Origin: Nymphaea colorata
Lineage: Eukaryota; Streptophyta; Magnoliopsida; Nymphaeales; Nymphaeaceae
Assembly (NCBI RefSeq): GCF_008831285.2
Contig: NC_045150.1
Span: 3,734,001 to 3,798,000 of the forward strand
DNA length: 64,000 bases
Direction of reading: 5' to 3'
In this document: positions 37,741-49,992 of the stretch, piece after piece
How positions within the stretch are numbered: position 1 is the stretch's first letter
How the letters are laid out: every line of letters begins with the position of its first letter
Notes under the pieces: generated by a model
Databases searched by the model: none
The model's input: only the letters and a program-made list of their open reading frames with translations
Told to the model about the DNA's origin: nothing
Program-made: the position numbers and the translations under genes

Positions 37741-38690
37741 TTTGTGGGTGCTTTTGTTGTGGTTTAAGAACGATACGGGCTATTTTAAGGCCGATTCAGT
37801 AGTTCTTGACCCTCTTAAGCACGATTATGGTACTGGTTTATATATTTTGCACTCTTTTGGGCCCATTTCATTGAATCATTTTGGTTTTGGATTTAATGTA
37901 GGGCATACATGTATGGTAATTTGGTTTATGCATCAGGTTTTGGATTCAAGTAAGGCAATTTTGTATGTGTCACATCATTGAATCTTTTGGTTTTAGATTC
38001 AATGAATGGCAAATTTTGTATGTAAATTTTGATTCATGTATCATGTTTTGCATGTTATTAAAATTATGGGTGTACTTTAGATGAATATTTGGATTATAAA
38101 TTTGATCTTTGGCCATGTCTGTTGTTTCAAATGAGTAAGTTTGTATTTTATGTCGCCAAAGTGACCTCTGTTGTACGAATTTGCTTGTTTTAAACATTAG
38201 ATGATAGTATACTTGATCCGTGCGGACAATGATCAGCCCAAAGGAGGATTGTTGTTCGGTCAGGTTTAAGTATACAAGGCAATGAATATGTGATAATTTT
38301 TCAGGTTTCCATGTAAATAGCGAGTCAATCCAAAGATAGGCTCGTTGTTTGACAGGGTTAATTATCTATATTCGTTGTTGACCAAGCATACCACTTGCAG
38401 TTAGTATTTCAATCCAAAGATTGGATATTAATGTTGCACCGGTACCTTGTGATGGGATTTAGGCCATTGTATTTAAATTCATTTATATTTGTTATTTCAT
38501 CTTTGTACATGTATTGATTGTGAGCATGCTTTGGTTTGTTCTTTGTAGTGAGTTCTGCTTCCATGATATTTACAAATTTGAGTACTATTACTGAGATGAA
38601 TGATTCAATTTTTATAAGTAAGAAAAGAAAGACTGTTAAGGAAGTTGCAGTTGACCAATCAACCGTTAAAAAACAAAAGAAGCATAAGGA

Positions 38691-39107
38691 ATGCCTATCA
38701 GGCTGCTTCTTTTCCAAGGTGAAGGTCATATGAAGGAGGATTGTACTAAATATCACGTATGGCGTGAAAGGAATGGTACACTTCTCACTTTGGTTTGTTC
38801 TGAGGTTAATTTAACTTCAGTACCCAGAAACACTTGGTGGGTAGATTCAGGTACTACTACTCACATAAGTGTCTTTATGCAAGACTTCCTAAATTGTCGA
38901 ACGCCAATTGATGCTGAAAGATTCATCTATGTGGGCGATGGCAAGAAGGCGAATGTTGAAGCCATAGCAGATTTTCGGTTATTGTTAAAGACTGGTTGCT
39001 ATTTGAATTTGACAGAAACTTATGTGGTACCGTCTCTTAGACGGAATTTGGTTTCTTATTTTCTCATTGAACAAATTCAGTTATTATTATTCATTTGGAG
39101 GAAGTAA
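38691..39107 (+). pseudogene. Copia-2 zinc knuckle and protease remnant
   Basis: GHMKEDCTKYHVW is the end of a gag zinc knuckle. Its first cysteines (GCFF) are in another frame at 38,700, so a slip splits the motif. The frame continues through WWVDSGTTTHIS, the protease Asp-Ser-Gly site (Asp codon at 38,844), and ends with YVVPSLRRNLVS. It is closely related to, but distinct from, the copia-1 protease. Confidence 0.85.
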
Positions 39108-39239
39108 ACTTAAGTTGTTTCTATACTCAAATTTGATTGTCACTGGTTCTTTGTCTAGTAGCAATAACCTTTATTTGCTTGATACGGTTGCTTCATATAA
39201 TGAAACCTTGCATGTTACGTTTAGTGGTACTAAAAGAAA

Positions 39240-41170
39240 TTAGCCAAAGAGAATTCTGCTATGTTATGGCATTGGCGCTTAGGACATATCTCTGAAAAGA
39301 GAATATAAAGGCTTATGTCAAAAGGAATTCTTAAGTCCCTTGATTTTGCAGACTTTAAGGTTTGCATTGAATGTATAAAGGGAAAATAAACAAATATTAA
39401 GGGGTTATAAGTTTTATAATCCATTCAAGAAGTCTTTCTTTGAAAGGAAAATGCCGATTTCTTTGAGGATATTGAGTTTGGGGAGGTGATCAGGTTAGGA
39501 GCATTGCCTTTGAAGAGGGACCTGAGTCCACTCATACAGATGTTGTAAGCAATAGTCAGGTATTCATTCCTGCCATTGTTCTATCAACATATTCAGAAGA
39601 AGGCAATGATGTCGATCTCCATACTGAAGAACAAACTCAACAACCTCAAGAAAATCAAGTAGAGGTGCTACTGAGGAGATCCACTAGAGAGAGGAGAAAT
39701 ACAATTTCAAATGATTTTGTCTATCTCCAAGAACATGATATTGATATGGGCTTAATGGAGGATGATCCTGTCAACCTCTAGCTAGCAATAAAGAGTTTTA
39801 AATCTCTTGAGTGGATGGATGCCATGAATGAGGAAATAAAGTCCATGATGGATAATGATGTATGAGAAGTTGTTCCCTTGCCTGAAGGCGTGAAACCCAT
39901 TGGTTGTAAATGGATATTTAAAACCAAGAGGGATTGATTAGGAAACATCGAAAGGTATAAGACACGTCTTGTTGCAAAGGGCTTTACTCAAAAAAAAAAA
40001 AAAGCATTGATTATACAGAGACTTTCTCTTCAGTTTTGTCGAAAGACTCTTTCAGGACCATAATGGCACTTGTGACTCATTTTAACTTAGAGCTGCATCA
40101 GATGGATGTTAAGACAGCGTTTCTAAATGGAGACATTGATTAAACGATATATATGGTGCAACCAGAAAACTTTGCTTTAGGTGATGCGAAGAAAATGGTC
40201 TGCAAACTCAAGAAATTCATCTATGGGCTAAAGCAAGATTCCTATCAGTGGTATTACAAGTTTCATCAAGTTATAGTTTCATTTGGTTTCGAGACTAATA
40301 TGGTTGATGAATGTGTATGCCAAAACTTCAGTAGGGCAAATTTATCTTTCTGGTTTTATATGTCGATGATATATTGCTGGCAAGTAATGATGTGGGCATA
40401 TTGCATGAAACTAAGAATTTTTGTCAACAAAGTTTGACATGAAGGATCTTGGTTGTGCATCTTTTGTTTTGGGGATCTAAATATTTCGAGATCGTTCTCG
40501 GGGTATTCTCGGATTATCACAAAAGGCCTACATTGATAAGGTACTTCAGCGATATGGCATAAAATGATTGTAAACAAGGAGATACTCCAGTTGCTAAAGG
40601 AGACAAGTTTTGACTCAAACAGTACCCTAAAAGTGAAATTGAATCTAAGGAAATGGAAAGGATTCCCTATTCGTTTGTTGTGGGAAGCCTTATGTATACT
40701 TAGTTTTGTACTCATCCAGATTGCATTTATCATTGGAATGTTTGGCAGATACTTAAGTGATCTTGGTGTGGGTCATTGAAAAGTAGCCAAAAGAGTTTTG
40801 AGGTACTTAAAAGGAACATAAGATTTTATACTCTTATACTCACATACAGGAAGTCAGACCAGTGGGAGATCATTGGGTATTCAGATTCTGACTTTGCTGG
40901 GTGCCAAGATAATGGCATTCAATCAGGTTTTGTGATTGCAGAATTTTGTCACGAGGCTGCGCATTATGTATGGTATAGAAAGACCACTAAAGTTGTTGTG
41001 TGATAATAATTCAGCAGTCATGTACTCTTAAAACAGCCACAGTTTGTCAAAGTCGAAGTACATCGACATTAAGTTTTTGGGCTGTTAAAGAGGAGATATA
41101 GAATGGTCAGGTGTCTTTAGAGCATATTGGGACAAACTCTATGATTGCGGATCCGCTTACCAAGGGTTTA
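39240..41170 (+). pseudogene. Copia-2 integrase stub, reverse transcriptase and RNase H remnants
   Basis: HWRLGHISEKRI (about 39,268) is the integrase zinc-finger start. The catalytic DDE core is missing, and the sequence jumps to the spacer RRSTRERRNTISNDFVYLQ (39,670). Reverse transcriptase follows: LPEGVKPIGCKWIFKTKRD, MDVKTAFLNGD and KFIYGLKQ, with a YVDD box reading in another frame near 40,360. RNase H has IIGYSDSDFAGC (40,870) and a HTKYIDIKF-like end at 41,055. Numerous stops, frameshifts and an A12 insertion near 39,992 make it non-functional. Confidence 0.85.
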
Positions 41171-41630
41171 ACACATAAGGTCTTTCACGAACATGTGTTC
41201 GTATGGGGTGTTATCCTTGGATGATGTGCTGGTTTAGTGGGAGTTTGTATTTTGTTTACTCTAATGTATGGACATATATTCAGTTTTCTGCATAATAAAG
41301 TTTAAAGTTCTTTGGTTCCATTCTGTGTTTATGTTTTGATCTCCATAAGGTTTTAAAGTTGGACCAGTTGAGAATAGACATGTTGTAATTACATTACATG
41401 TAATTCTCATGCTATACATCCATATCAGATCTATGTCATTGATTATGTTAACATTTGTGATCATTGAAGGTTTAGCTAATTTTATTATAGCGAAAGCCGC
41501 TTTGGTTCTGTGTTGATATGATCATGGACGAGATTGGTGAAATGACGTTTAATAAGATAGCAATTATGATCTCCTAAGGTTTTATGTAATGTCTAAATGT
41601 ACAAAGACATATTTGGCCCAAGTGGGAGAT

Positions 41631-42105
41631 TGTAAGATCATTTGGTGGGCCGACTTATGTCTATGAGGAATTTCAGACATTATGGCTATCTTAACGTAAA
41701 TATCCGCTTAAGTGATTGCATTTTGGAATATTACGTCATTTTAGATGGTATGGGATAATTTTGAAATGTATAAATACCAGTACGCAATTACGGAGTCTTT
41801 GATGGGCAGAATCCGTAATTGTCCTTATTATAAAATGGTAGTGGTCCCTGGGGTCGTGTAATGGTTGCCTGAAACATTGGTTTCTAAGGTTTTCCTCTTC
41901 CCCATCTGAGAGAGATCTCAAGCGCGCCGCACGTACCCTGGAAGACACTGCTGCGATCTTCCCGTGCACCAGATCAGATGGATTCAGGTACGCTTCCGCT
42001 TCAGTTTAAGGTTTCGTTTATTTCAATGATTTAGCATGAGCATGATCCTGTTTTAGGGTATATACGTTTGGTTTTGTATATGCGTTATGGGGATAAATCC
42101 CAACA
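41631..42105 (+). repeat. Copia-2 3' LTR
   Basis: The LTR starts TGTAAGATC and ends CCCAACA, followed by the target duplication TGTGC. It is preceded by the polypurine tract AAGTGGGAGAT (41,620-41,630). Confidence 0.95.
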
Positions 42106-42554
42106 TGTGCAACCGACGACATTACCCATATGACAACTACAGTCGCTGGAACCCCTCGATATATCTGGACCCTCCTAAGTATGCGAACTTTTTTGGTTTT
42201 TGGCACAAGAAAATCTCTTTCTGATCGCATTCTCTAGTTAACAACATGGTTGCATCTGCTACTACTTAACAGCATGGTTGTTTCCACACATTCTGCAAGT
42301 TATTGTTCCAGAGTTGTGCCTCTGATGGTTTAGAAAAAGGAATTTAACTTTCTATAAAGAATTTGGTGTTATTGGTGCTCGAAAATTGTTGCAGTTGAAT
42401 TTGTCCTCATCAGAGTTGCATTTCTTGCTGTAAATTAAGCCAACAGTGCAGCATAACATGGCAGAAATGGAACTGAAATTGGAATCCCTCTCTCTATCTC
42501 TCTCTCATTCTCATAGGAGTGTTCCCATTCATCATCTTCATTTTTGTTTTCAAT

Positions 42555-42650
42555 TATTACAACACCAACAAACTGACCGAGAAAAGTGATGTATATAGCT
42601 TTGGGGTGGTCCTTCTCGAACTCATCACAGGCCACCGTGCCATATTAACG
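42555..42650 (+). pseudogene. Orphan receptor-like kinase exon fragment
   Basis: Thirty-two open codons read [20 protein letters not shown] and then [12 protein letters not shown], ending at a good donor (ACG|GTAGAA). [16 protein letters not shown] is kinase subdomain IX of plant receptor-like kinases. The YYNTNKL start fits the activation-segment end of the malectin/LRR class. The upstream half of the domain and a proper acceptor are missing, and no downstream kinase exon is seen in the next kilobases. This is a captured or relic exon. Confidence 0.75.
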
Positions 42651-43429
42651 GTAGAATCACAATGAGTCCATATCCTCCAAAATTATGAGAGGTATCTCAT
42701 AATTTTGTGTACAATGCATCCACCGATACGACGTTAACTCTATTTGTAGAGGTATCTCTGACATGTGGTAGACTCCCTCTTTCCAAAACAAATACAATTG
42801 GAATCCAATTTGAATCATCTTCTGAAGTGACCCAATTAAATGCATGCTGGATCTCGATCTGGGAACCTTGCATAATGTTGGTCGATGCCTGGATTCCTTG
42901 AAAATTATACATACAACAAGCATATTGTGTGTGTGGGAGAAAATTGGTAAACCAAATTAAAATTGGATTTTCCATTCAAACCTGAATATTAAACCTAAAC
43001 TAGATCCAATTTATCACACTCGCATCCAAGCAAGGTTTAGTCAGATTAACAGCAAATCAGACCTCTATAGGAACACTTGGGCTGATTTTTCTTTCAACAT
43101 AAGCCAGTTTCTATAAGGGTCATTTGAAAATCGGATCATTATATTTGTATTCCATGAATCTACGACAAAGTCTGGGCTAGATTCATTAAACACTAGAATC
43201 ATTAGATGGACATGAATTTTCTCTATACTTAGAGACAAATTCATACAACACACAAAATATTCTATTTGTCAAGTGACTCAATACCTTTGCTGTGATCCCC
43301 TTCGTTCACATAGTCAGTTCTATAGACAAAAGCTGGTCGCATAGAGGAAGCATCAGAGTGGAGACACTCCACCCAGCCAAATTATGATCCACTGGTCTTC
43401 CCCCATTGCTAGGGTTGAACAAAAAATGA

Positions 43430-43870
43430 ACTATTTATCCTTGCTCACTACAAGACCAGCAATCATCTCCAGAAGCTCCAGCAATGGTTGAATTTCCCCC
43501 AACGAATTCACCTCTAGTTTCAAAAAAATGAAAATATCATCGGCGTACAACAGTGGAGGGCACATGCCGAATCCCACAAGGGAGGGAGTTCTGACGCTTC
43601 GTTTTGAGATTTTAAGTTGAAGGTGTCAAGTAAGCACTTCCAAAGCCACAATAAACAGGTAGGGAGAGATGGGAGCCACAATAAACACCATCTTCACCAT
43701 GTTACCTGACCGAAGGAAGGAGTTTCCTACTTCAATTAGGCTTTCCCCGCTTTGTTCACAATCGTGCTGGTAAAATGACGCAGGGAAACCATCCTGCGGA
43801 GGAAAAAACGACACCATCTCTTCCATGGAGACCGGCCTCAATAAGGTGCTTTTAGGACACGCTCATTCAC
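43430..43870 (-). pseudogene. LINE (L1-like) reverse transcriptase remnant
   Basis: Minus-strand frames read MRPVSMEEMVSFFPPQDGFP then ASFYQ, the segment before the reverse transcriptase fingers. SPYLFIVALEVLT follows, then, in another frame, LLYADDIFIFLK (about 43,553-43,520) with the catalytic Ala-Asp-Asp. An internal deletion joins the first two parts. It overlaps the homologous remnant at 14.85 kb by about 130 bases. Confidence 0.8.
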
Positions 43871-44399
43871 TTCTTAATTTAAAATTAAAACCAGAGGATA
43901 CAAATTTACTTGATTTAGGATGTTGTCGAATGGTTAAAAATTAAAAATTTACCGTTAAAAAAATATAAATTATTACTAAATCACTATAACCAGTTTTTTT
44001 TCATAAATCATTATTAATGTGCAAACAAAGACTGCATTTTAATAGTAAACTTTAACATTTAACCATCTCTGAGCATTTAGTAGACTTGAACTTGATATCT
44101 CACTTTACAAGTTACTTATATCAACCATAAAAATATGCAGGCGAATATATATATATATATATATATATAATTCCTTCCAACCGGTCATAATAAAATGGAT
44201 GGGCTAAGGTTGCCTAAGGCAGACCTTCTCAAAATGAATGACACTAAAAAAGAGGGGCTCAAGGGGTCTGGCACAGTAGGGTGACAGTCCAATGTTTGAG
44301 GCGCTGCCCATTGCACAAGCAGGCGCATGTCAAGATCACATTGGTCGGAGTGAGGGAAGAGCATTAAAAGTTTTACAATCTGGGTGAGAACTTTTTCCC

Positions 44400-46410
44400 G
44401 AGTAAAGTTTAAAGAAAATAAAAAACAAAAAAGTGGATATTGTATAATAGCTTTTTTATACATATAAAATATTTTTAAATAATAATTTTCATTTCATTTA
44501 ACATATGAAAAGCCTTATCTCATGTTTCTGCCGTTTGTCTCATCGTTCTTACTTTCTATGGTGATCAATTGAGTCTTTACCCATGCGAGAACGACGTCCA
44601 TAAAATTACACCAAATGTCAGTAAAACCTTTATTGATATATGCCAGTACCCCGGATGTCACTGATGGTTTCATCGACAAAAATGTAACTTCAGAAAAAAA
44701 AAATGTTTTTTAGTGATGCAGAAGGCAAAACGTCACTGAAAGTTGGATTTTTAAGGGAAATTTAGTTTTGACACCTATAACGTTGAATAAATTTCACCGC
44801 TGTATAGTTCCTAAATTATTAAAAAGGCAGGAGCCGTTCTTCTCATTCTGCTTGGCCGGGAGCTTACGCAAGAGAAAAATAAAATATAGAAAATGAAAAA
44901 AAAATTGACAACGATAAGTTAAAAAAACTGTGAAACAAAAGAACTATGAGGAAGTTTTTCTTTTTTCTCTTTTTCTTTAATATCTCAAATTGATTATTAC
45001 CACTTCCTAAGAACATCCATTTGAACAAAAAAAATAAAAGAGCAGTGGCGAAGTCGATTTTTTTTTGTTCACATTAATAGGCGTGGTGACAAGCTTAAAT
45101 AATGAAATTTATTTATTCATAAAACAACTTGAGACCATTTAGAAGTCCATTGTTTACCAATATTTTGAAAGTTCCACCATGGATTGTCTAGCTATACATG
45201 AATGGCTTTCATTAAAAGGTGTGCCCAAACTCTACTGTTGTCGTTATTAGGCAAATTAGATGATCTCTTGCCTTTCAAATAGCCATTGTAACGGGCACTC
45301 GTGGATGCCAATGGATTAAATATTGTTTTGGACGACCAAATAATAAATTGCAACTTAATGTGACAACATATCTGTTTCTGTAGTCATGGAATCAGATTTA
45401 TCGACCAAGGTTTTATGGACACCTAATTATGTGGGGTAGCTTCATGCCTTTTTAAGTGAAAGAAAAGTCAAAAGTTCAATACTTGGATGACACTTAAAAC
45501 ACAGCTTTGGAGGCAAAACACCATTTGTCCCTGAAGAGATTGGTGCAACGGTCGGGGCAAGGGTCAATAGACAGATGGTTCCCTTGATTAATCCTTAGGA
45601 GATCAATTTTCTGTGCTGCAAACAGAAAACCACTGATGTGCAAGCTAATGCATAGTGGTGGCGACACCTCAAGCACTGGAAGCAGAACTTGTATCCTAAG
45701 GGAACGAGAGGTTGAGTAAAAGCTTCGACTCTTTTTTATGAAGTAAGATGAAATATTCTTCTTACTCAACCAAAAAGAAAAACATCATTTTAATTACTTT
45801 GCACTTTTAGGCGTATTTAGATGACACTCAAATGTGAGCATCTGAAGAACCCAGTTTTGTTAATATGGTGTTTTGAAACCTAAGAATGTAAAACAGATTA
45901 AAAAAACTAATTAGAAAACCAACTTTTAACAAAACCTAGTGTCTAGAGAACGACTTTTTCTAAATGTGACATCCAATAGAGCGTACAGTAATTGATAATG
46001 CAAATTTGAAGCATAATCAAGACTACTACTACAAGTGATAGTGGTAGCACAAGGGATGATAGCGGAATTTAGATCCAAATATAATGCAAACATACTCGTG
46101 TGAAAGCCAATTCGATTTCCCCAAATTTTCACTATTGCATATGAATCTGATTGGCCCTGGTCCAGCTTGTCGGATTTGAACGGATACATGTTTTGACATA
46201 AAGACCTTTTTTAACATGGTCTGGTAAAGAGCGGCGCCAGTAACCCCGATGGCATAGTGCAAACATTAAGTGTTATGCTGCGCACATGCAAGTTAAAGTC
46301 TGGTACCAACACAACTCTAAAACAACCTGGGTCACTATTCTCGCTTGCATGGTGTGATTAATCATCCTGCTTACTCAAAAGGAGTGTTACTAGTGACCCT
46401 CAATAGAGTT
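44400..46410. repeat. Duplicated block R2, right copy
   Basis: This is the counterpart of 28,120-30,200, lacking the MITE found there. It ends with GTTACTAGTGACCCTCAATA. No coding frame is conserved between the two copies. Confidence 0.85.
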
Positions 46411-46551
46411 CAATGGTGAAACCAGAAAATTTTATCAAAAGGGCACTCACTATATTGGGTTTGGTGCTTTTGGGGCATTAACGTGAGTTTGCCGTGGACA
46501 CACCACATCTGACTGGACCAGATCCAACCCCTTTCTAATAAAAATTTACAA

Positions 46552-47010
46552 GTGCTGGTATTGGTTGGCGTGGGCAATGGCCCACACCAGAGCTATGTCT
46601 GGTTGCATCATGTTAACAAGAAGATCATGTCATTCTTAGGATCTACAAATCTTATTGCAATAAATACTCCTTTGTCCAAAGACGCAAGTGAGTCTTCTTT
46701 AGTAGGAAAGGCTCATAAGCAGCCATTTCTTGTGACAGGTTTTCATGTCAGTGGTGTTCATGTTGAACTTCTTCAAATGGATGTTAGGGGCCCTGCACAT
46801 GTTGTGTTCACGGTTGGTTATAAATATACTTTTTTTCTTATTGTTGATAATTATTCTCTTTTTTTTTTTTTTGGGTTGTTATTTCCTTTAAGGCTAAGTT
46901 AGAGGTACATAACTGCTTTAAAAATTTAATATGTTAGTAGAAAAGCAGTTCGGAACTTCTGTTAGCTTTATGCAGTCAGACAAAGAAATCGACGGAGTTC
47001 AATGCGAAGG
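46552..47010 (+). pseudogene. Copia integrase fragment
   Basis: The frame carries VNKKIMSFLGSTNLI, VGKAHKQPFLVTG, VELLQMDVRGPA and YKYTFFLIVDNYS. These match the zinc-finger tail and the first catalytic Asp region of copia integrases. VEKQFGTSVSFMQSDKE follows with the second Asp. No LTRs are adjacent, and it differs from both copia elements in the window. Confidence 0.75.
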
Positions 47011-47600
47011 GAGAGACAAGCCGGTCTGCATGAGGGAGGGGACATGGAGGGAGATAATGGGAGAAGATGGACACGATGGAGCGGAAAATCAGGTTCAGGA
47101 GCAGCAGGTTGCTTTTCTACCCTTTTCCTTTTCAGAAGATTATCGTCTTCCTCACAATGGGGATTTCAAACTTTGCACAAGAATGTGGGGCTCCCTTTAC
47201 ATTTATGACTGTCACTGAGAGATTGTTCTCCTATTTTATCTACGATCTTATAACAAAAATTTGAACAATTTATACTCTGTAGGTGGTCATGGGTTCGAAC
47301 GTGTTCTTACTGATGTATGATCAAACCGATACAACATTTACTAGTAGTGCAGTTGGCTTGGAAACATGCTCTAGATCACCTTCTGTGGCTGGATCGTTCC
47401 TAAACAAAGATAGTCTACAAAGCTGCAATTTAATTTCCAAAAACCTGTTTGTAGCTGGAACCATGCCATGCCCTGAATCACTTTGCCAATCCATAATTTC
47501 CACCTTTTGTTATTGGATTGAATGACTACATGACCTTGGTTGTCGTGGTGTACATATGTGGGGCTTCCTTTCTCTTTGGTAGTCCAGATGTTGGTTCCAG
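47010..47600. other. Unannotated stretch
   Basis: Short open frames at 47,067-47,264 and 47,283-47,525 show no motif I recognise. The stretch may be further retroelement debris. Confidence 0.3.
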
Positions 47601-47856
47601 AATTGAAAATGATATGTTTGATAATGAATTAAAATTTTAGAATTGATGAACTAAAACCATCATGACATGTGCCCTAAAGAGAGATGAAAAAATTCTAAAA
47701 TTTTGGAATTAAAATTCCACCTCCTAGGGTAGAATCATAATTCCATAAATTTGGTTCATGACTAGTCTTGTAATTCTATAATCAAAATTCTTTGATTGAT
47801 AACACATTTCTCATTTCATCAAAAATGAGAATTTTAATTCTAAAATTCCATAATTT
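47600..47856. mobile_element. MITE-like fragment, inverted relative of 7,670-8,073
   Basis: It contains TGTTTGATAATGAATT near its left end and shares AGAGATGAAAAAATTCTA with the complement of the copy-A intron element. Its right end abuts the CFAS exon 9 scrap, with the outer terminus missing. Confidence 0.5.
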
Positions 47857-47858
47857 CA

Positions 47859-48166
47859 CCGAGTATCTAGAATGATCGACAAGTCGTCCACTTCCAATTA
47901 GGGGCAAAGGCAGGTGTAGTCTATGTGTAGGCAATTGCCCACATGGATGTAACAAAATTTCTTGTTTTTATATTAATATTTCTGAGCATATTAGCTCATT
48001 TACATATTGGTGTGTGTTAAAAATTTAAAATTTTATACCCAGTGCCTCTTAGCCAGAATTTTTTGGCTTTGCCTCTCGCTTCCAATGGTTGCATCTATAA
48101 AAGCTTCACTTGAATTTAGTGATATCCAAGTAAGAAAAGAAATCTGGTTCTGTCGAGTATATCAAG
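47859..48166 (+). pseudogene. CFAS copy C: exon 9 fragment split by a MITE
   Basis: On the plus strand, opposite to copies A and B, 48,079-48,166 reads LPMVASIKASLEFSDIQVRK and EIWFCRVYQG, clearly the end of CFAS exon 9, with its donor CAAG|GTTGCC at the same place. The upstream part, STSRPLP at 47,876-47,898, is separated by a 180-bp MITE. The Trp codon before STS is TGA (47,873-47,875). No exon 8 or exon 10 was found nearby, so only this exon survives or was captured. Confidence 0.85.
47899..48078. mobile_element. hAT-type MITE inserted in CFAS exon 9 fragment
   Basis: The element is bounded by a perfect 8-bp target duplication CTTCCAAT (47,891-47,898 and 48,079-48,086). Its decayed ends are TAGGGGCAAAGGC and GGCTTTGCCTCTCG. 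Interior wording (GGCAATTGCCCACA, then GTGCCTCTTAGCCAGAATTTT) matches the MITE at 49,993. Deleting the element and one target copy restores continuous alignment to CFAS exon 9. Confidence 0.85.
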
Positions 48167-48199
48167 GTTGCCTGTTAATTTTTCTTTTTCCACACTTGT

Positions 48200-49984
48200 T
48201 CAGTATATAGTTTTAGGGTTTTCATTAGAAAAAAAAAATATTAAAGATAACTTTATTTTGCTGGAGAAGTAATTCAAAAAATAAATAATATAATAATTGA
48301 AAATTGTATGGAAATTTGATTTTTATTTTCTTACAAAATTTTGATCAAAGTCCAGTAGTGTTACTACGATATTAAATGAAACATAGAAGTTTAAAATGTG
48401 TTGAAAATCAATTTCTATGAAAATGGAAAAAACACGATGTTTTCATTGATAAAAATACTGCAAATTTCCCCTAATTGGTAGTTTTCTTTCCATTTTTCTT
48501 TTATTTTTATATATATAGGGTTGACCTTGTAGGATTTACTGACATGTGAAATGATCGAAATAATGAAAGAATGTGAGTGTGTGTTATATCAAATATTTTA
48601 GGACACAAGTTTGCGTTGTGCATTTATCAAGTGACTTGCGGAGTTTGGTTCCTATTCTTCAAACAAGGCCGCCTTCTTATCCTGCTGTTCCAAGGCTTAT
48701 CTCTGGGCAAGCAACAAGAAGCCAAGGCTTTCTCTCTTTTTCCTTACATCACAGAAATCGATGCTGCTTTTCTTGCTGCTGCTTCGCTGGATGATAGGCA
48801 ATGACCTGTGCCATAGTATCAGGAAAAGGATGCACTTTTCATCTTTTCCATGACTTCTCCTTTCCCTCTTCTCTAGTTAGAAAGTTTTCACACCGTTGAA
48901 TTGTGCATTCTGGGGGTTGAGGCCCACAAAAATCAAACGAAGAACTGGTATTCTACTAGTCATTGGTTCACCAGCTACGCCAGGCCCCTTGGGGCAGATT
49001 CATCTGTCTCTTTGAAATATCAAAATATTGGTGCCTAAGAGCGCTGCCCACAACCAAGAATAAGGGGCACTTGATATTGGTTAACATGAGGCCAGTTTCT
49101 GCCTAATTGGCCTATACGCAATGCTGCTTCACAGATATATTAATAAATAATGTAAACAAAATAATAATTTTAAATTGCTAATTGAACTTTTTATGGAGTG
49201 TGTTCTTGTGTGTGTGTGTGTGAGAGAGAGTGAGAATGCCATCATTGTTTCATTTAGGTGCTTGTGCTTAATTTTTTTATTTAAGAGAGACACTGCTAAC
49301 AAATCCCCATCACGTCAAACAAGAATAAAGGCGAATAGAAATAAAGTAAAACTGACAAAGCAAAGGTTCAAGAAAATCAAGAAGCCAAGAACACAGTGAG
49401 TGCATGCATAGTCTGATGGCTTAAAAAATGAGGAGCAGAAGTGACAATCTAAATATGCATGCATTTTTGAACAAAATTTGTTACTAAATTTGTATTATAA
49501 TAGGCAAGTACTTAAATGGAAACTATCATTCTTGACTACATTCTATAGGACTTGTGGCTTGAATGTACTACATACTTGAATTCAAGCACCAAAAATTAAG
49601 AAACAACCTAGTGCAGCTGTTTTACTAAAATGCCCATTAACTCTACCAGCTTTATGTTTCTACAATTAAATCTCCTACTTCATTTTTCATTTGTATAAAT
49701 AGATAAAAAACAATTATTATCTCTACTTGCTAATATATTGTAATGTCAAAAGGTTGCGATGCATTTACCAATAAACTGCTTAAACTATTTCACAAATGTT
49801 CATAACTATTCTGTTGACAGTAGTAATTTGTCTTTCATTCGTAGCTTGCAGTTGTGTGGCTAAGTAGCATGAATTTGCTTCTTAATTAAGCAATCAGGAC
49901 CTTTTATGTATCATATTCGACTGACTGAATGTTCTTGTATTCCTATTCAGATTCAAATGTGAATGTAAATAAAGAACAACATAT
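48200..49984. other. Unannotated stretch
   Basis: An open frame at 48,640-48,804 (ending SLFPYITEIDAAFLAAASLD) has balanced composition but no recognised homology. A short GT microsatellite lies at 49,207-49,222. Nothing else was seen. Confidence 0.35.
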
Positions 49985-49992
49985 ACCATACC

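Larger units (their letters stand above)
35948..42105 (+). mobile_element. Copia-2: non-autonomous Ty1/copia retrotransposon
   Basis: This plus-strand element has two 475-bp LTRs (35,948-36,422 and 41,631-42,105), a perfect 5-bp target duplication TGTGC (35,943-35,947 and 42,106-42,110), a canonical tRNA-Met primer site and a purine tract. The LTRs differ at only about 15 positions by my reading. In contrast, the interior has no recognisable gag start, a frameshifted zinc knuckle, no integrase catalytic core and many stops in reverse transcriptase. An element this damaged inside but with near-identical LTRs was probably already defective when it inserted, and was mobilised by proteins of a relative. 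It lies 150 bases past block R1. Confidence 0.93.

Noticed and set aside
48573-48804. Open frame ending SLFPYITEIDAAFLAAASLD
   Set aside because: Two overlapping frames are open, there is no recognised domain, and no splice or promoter context is visible.
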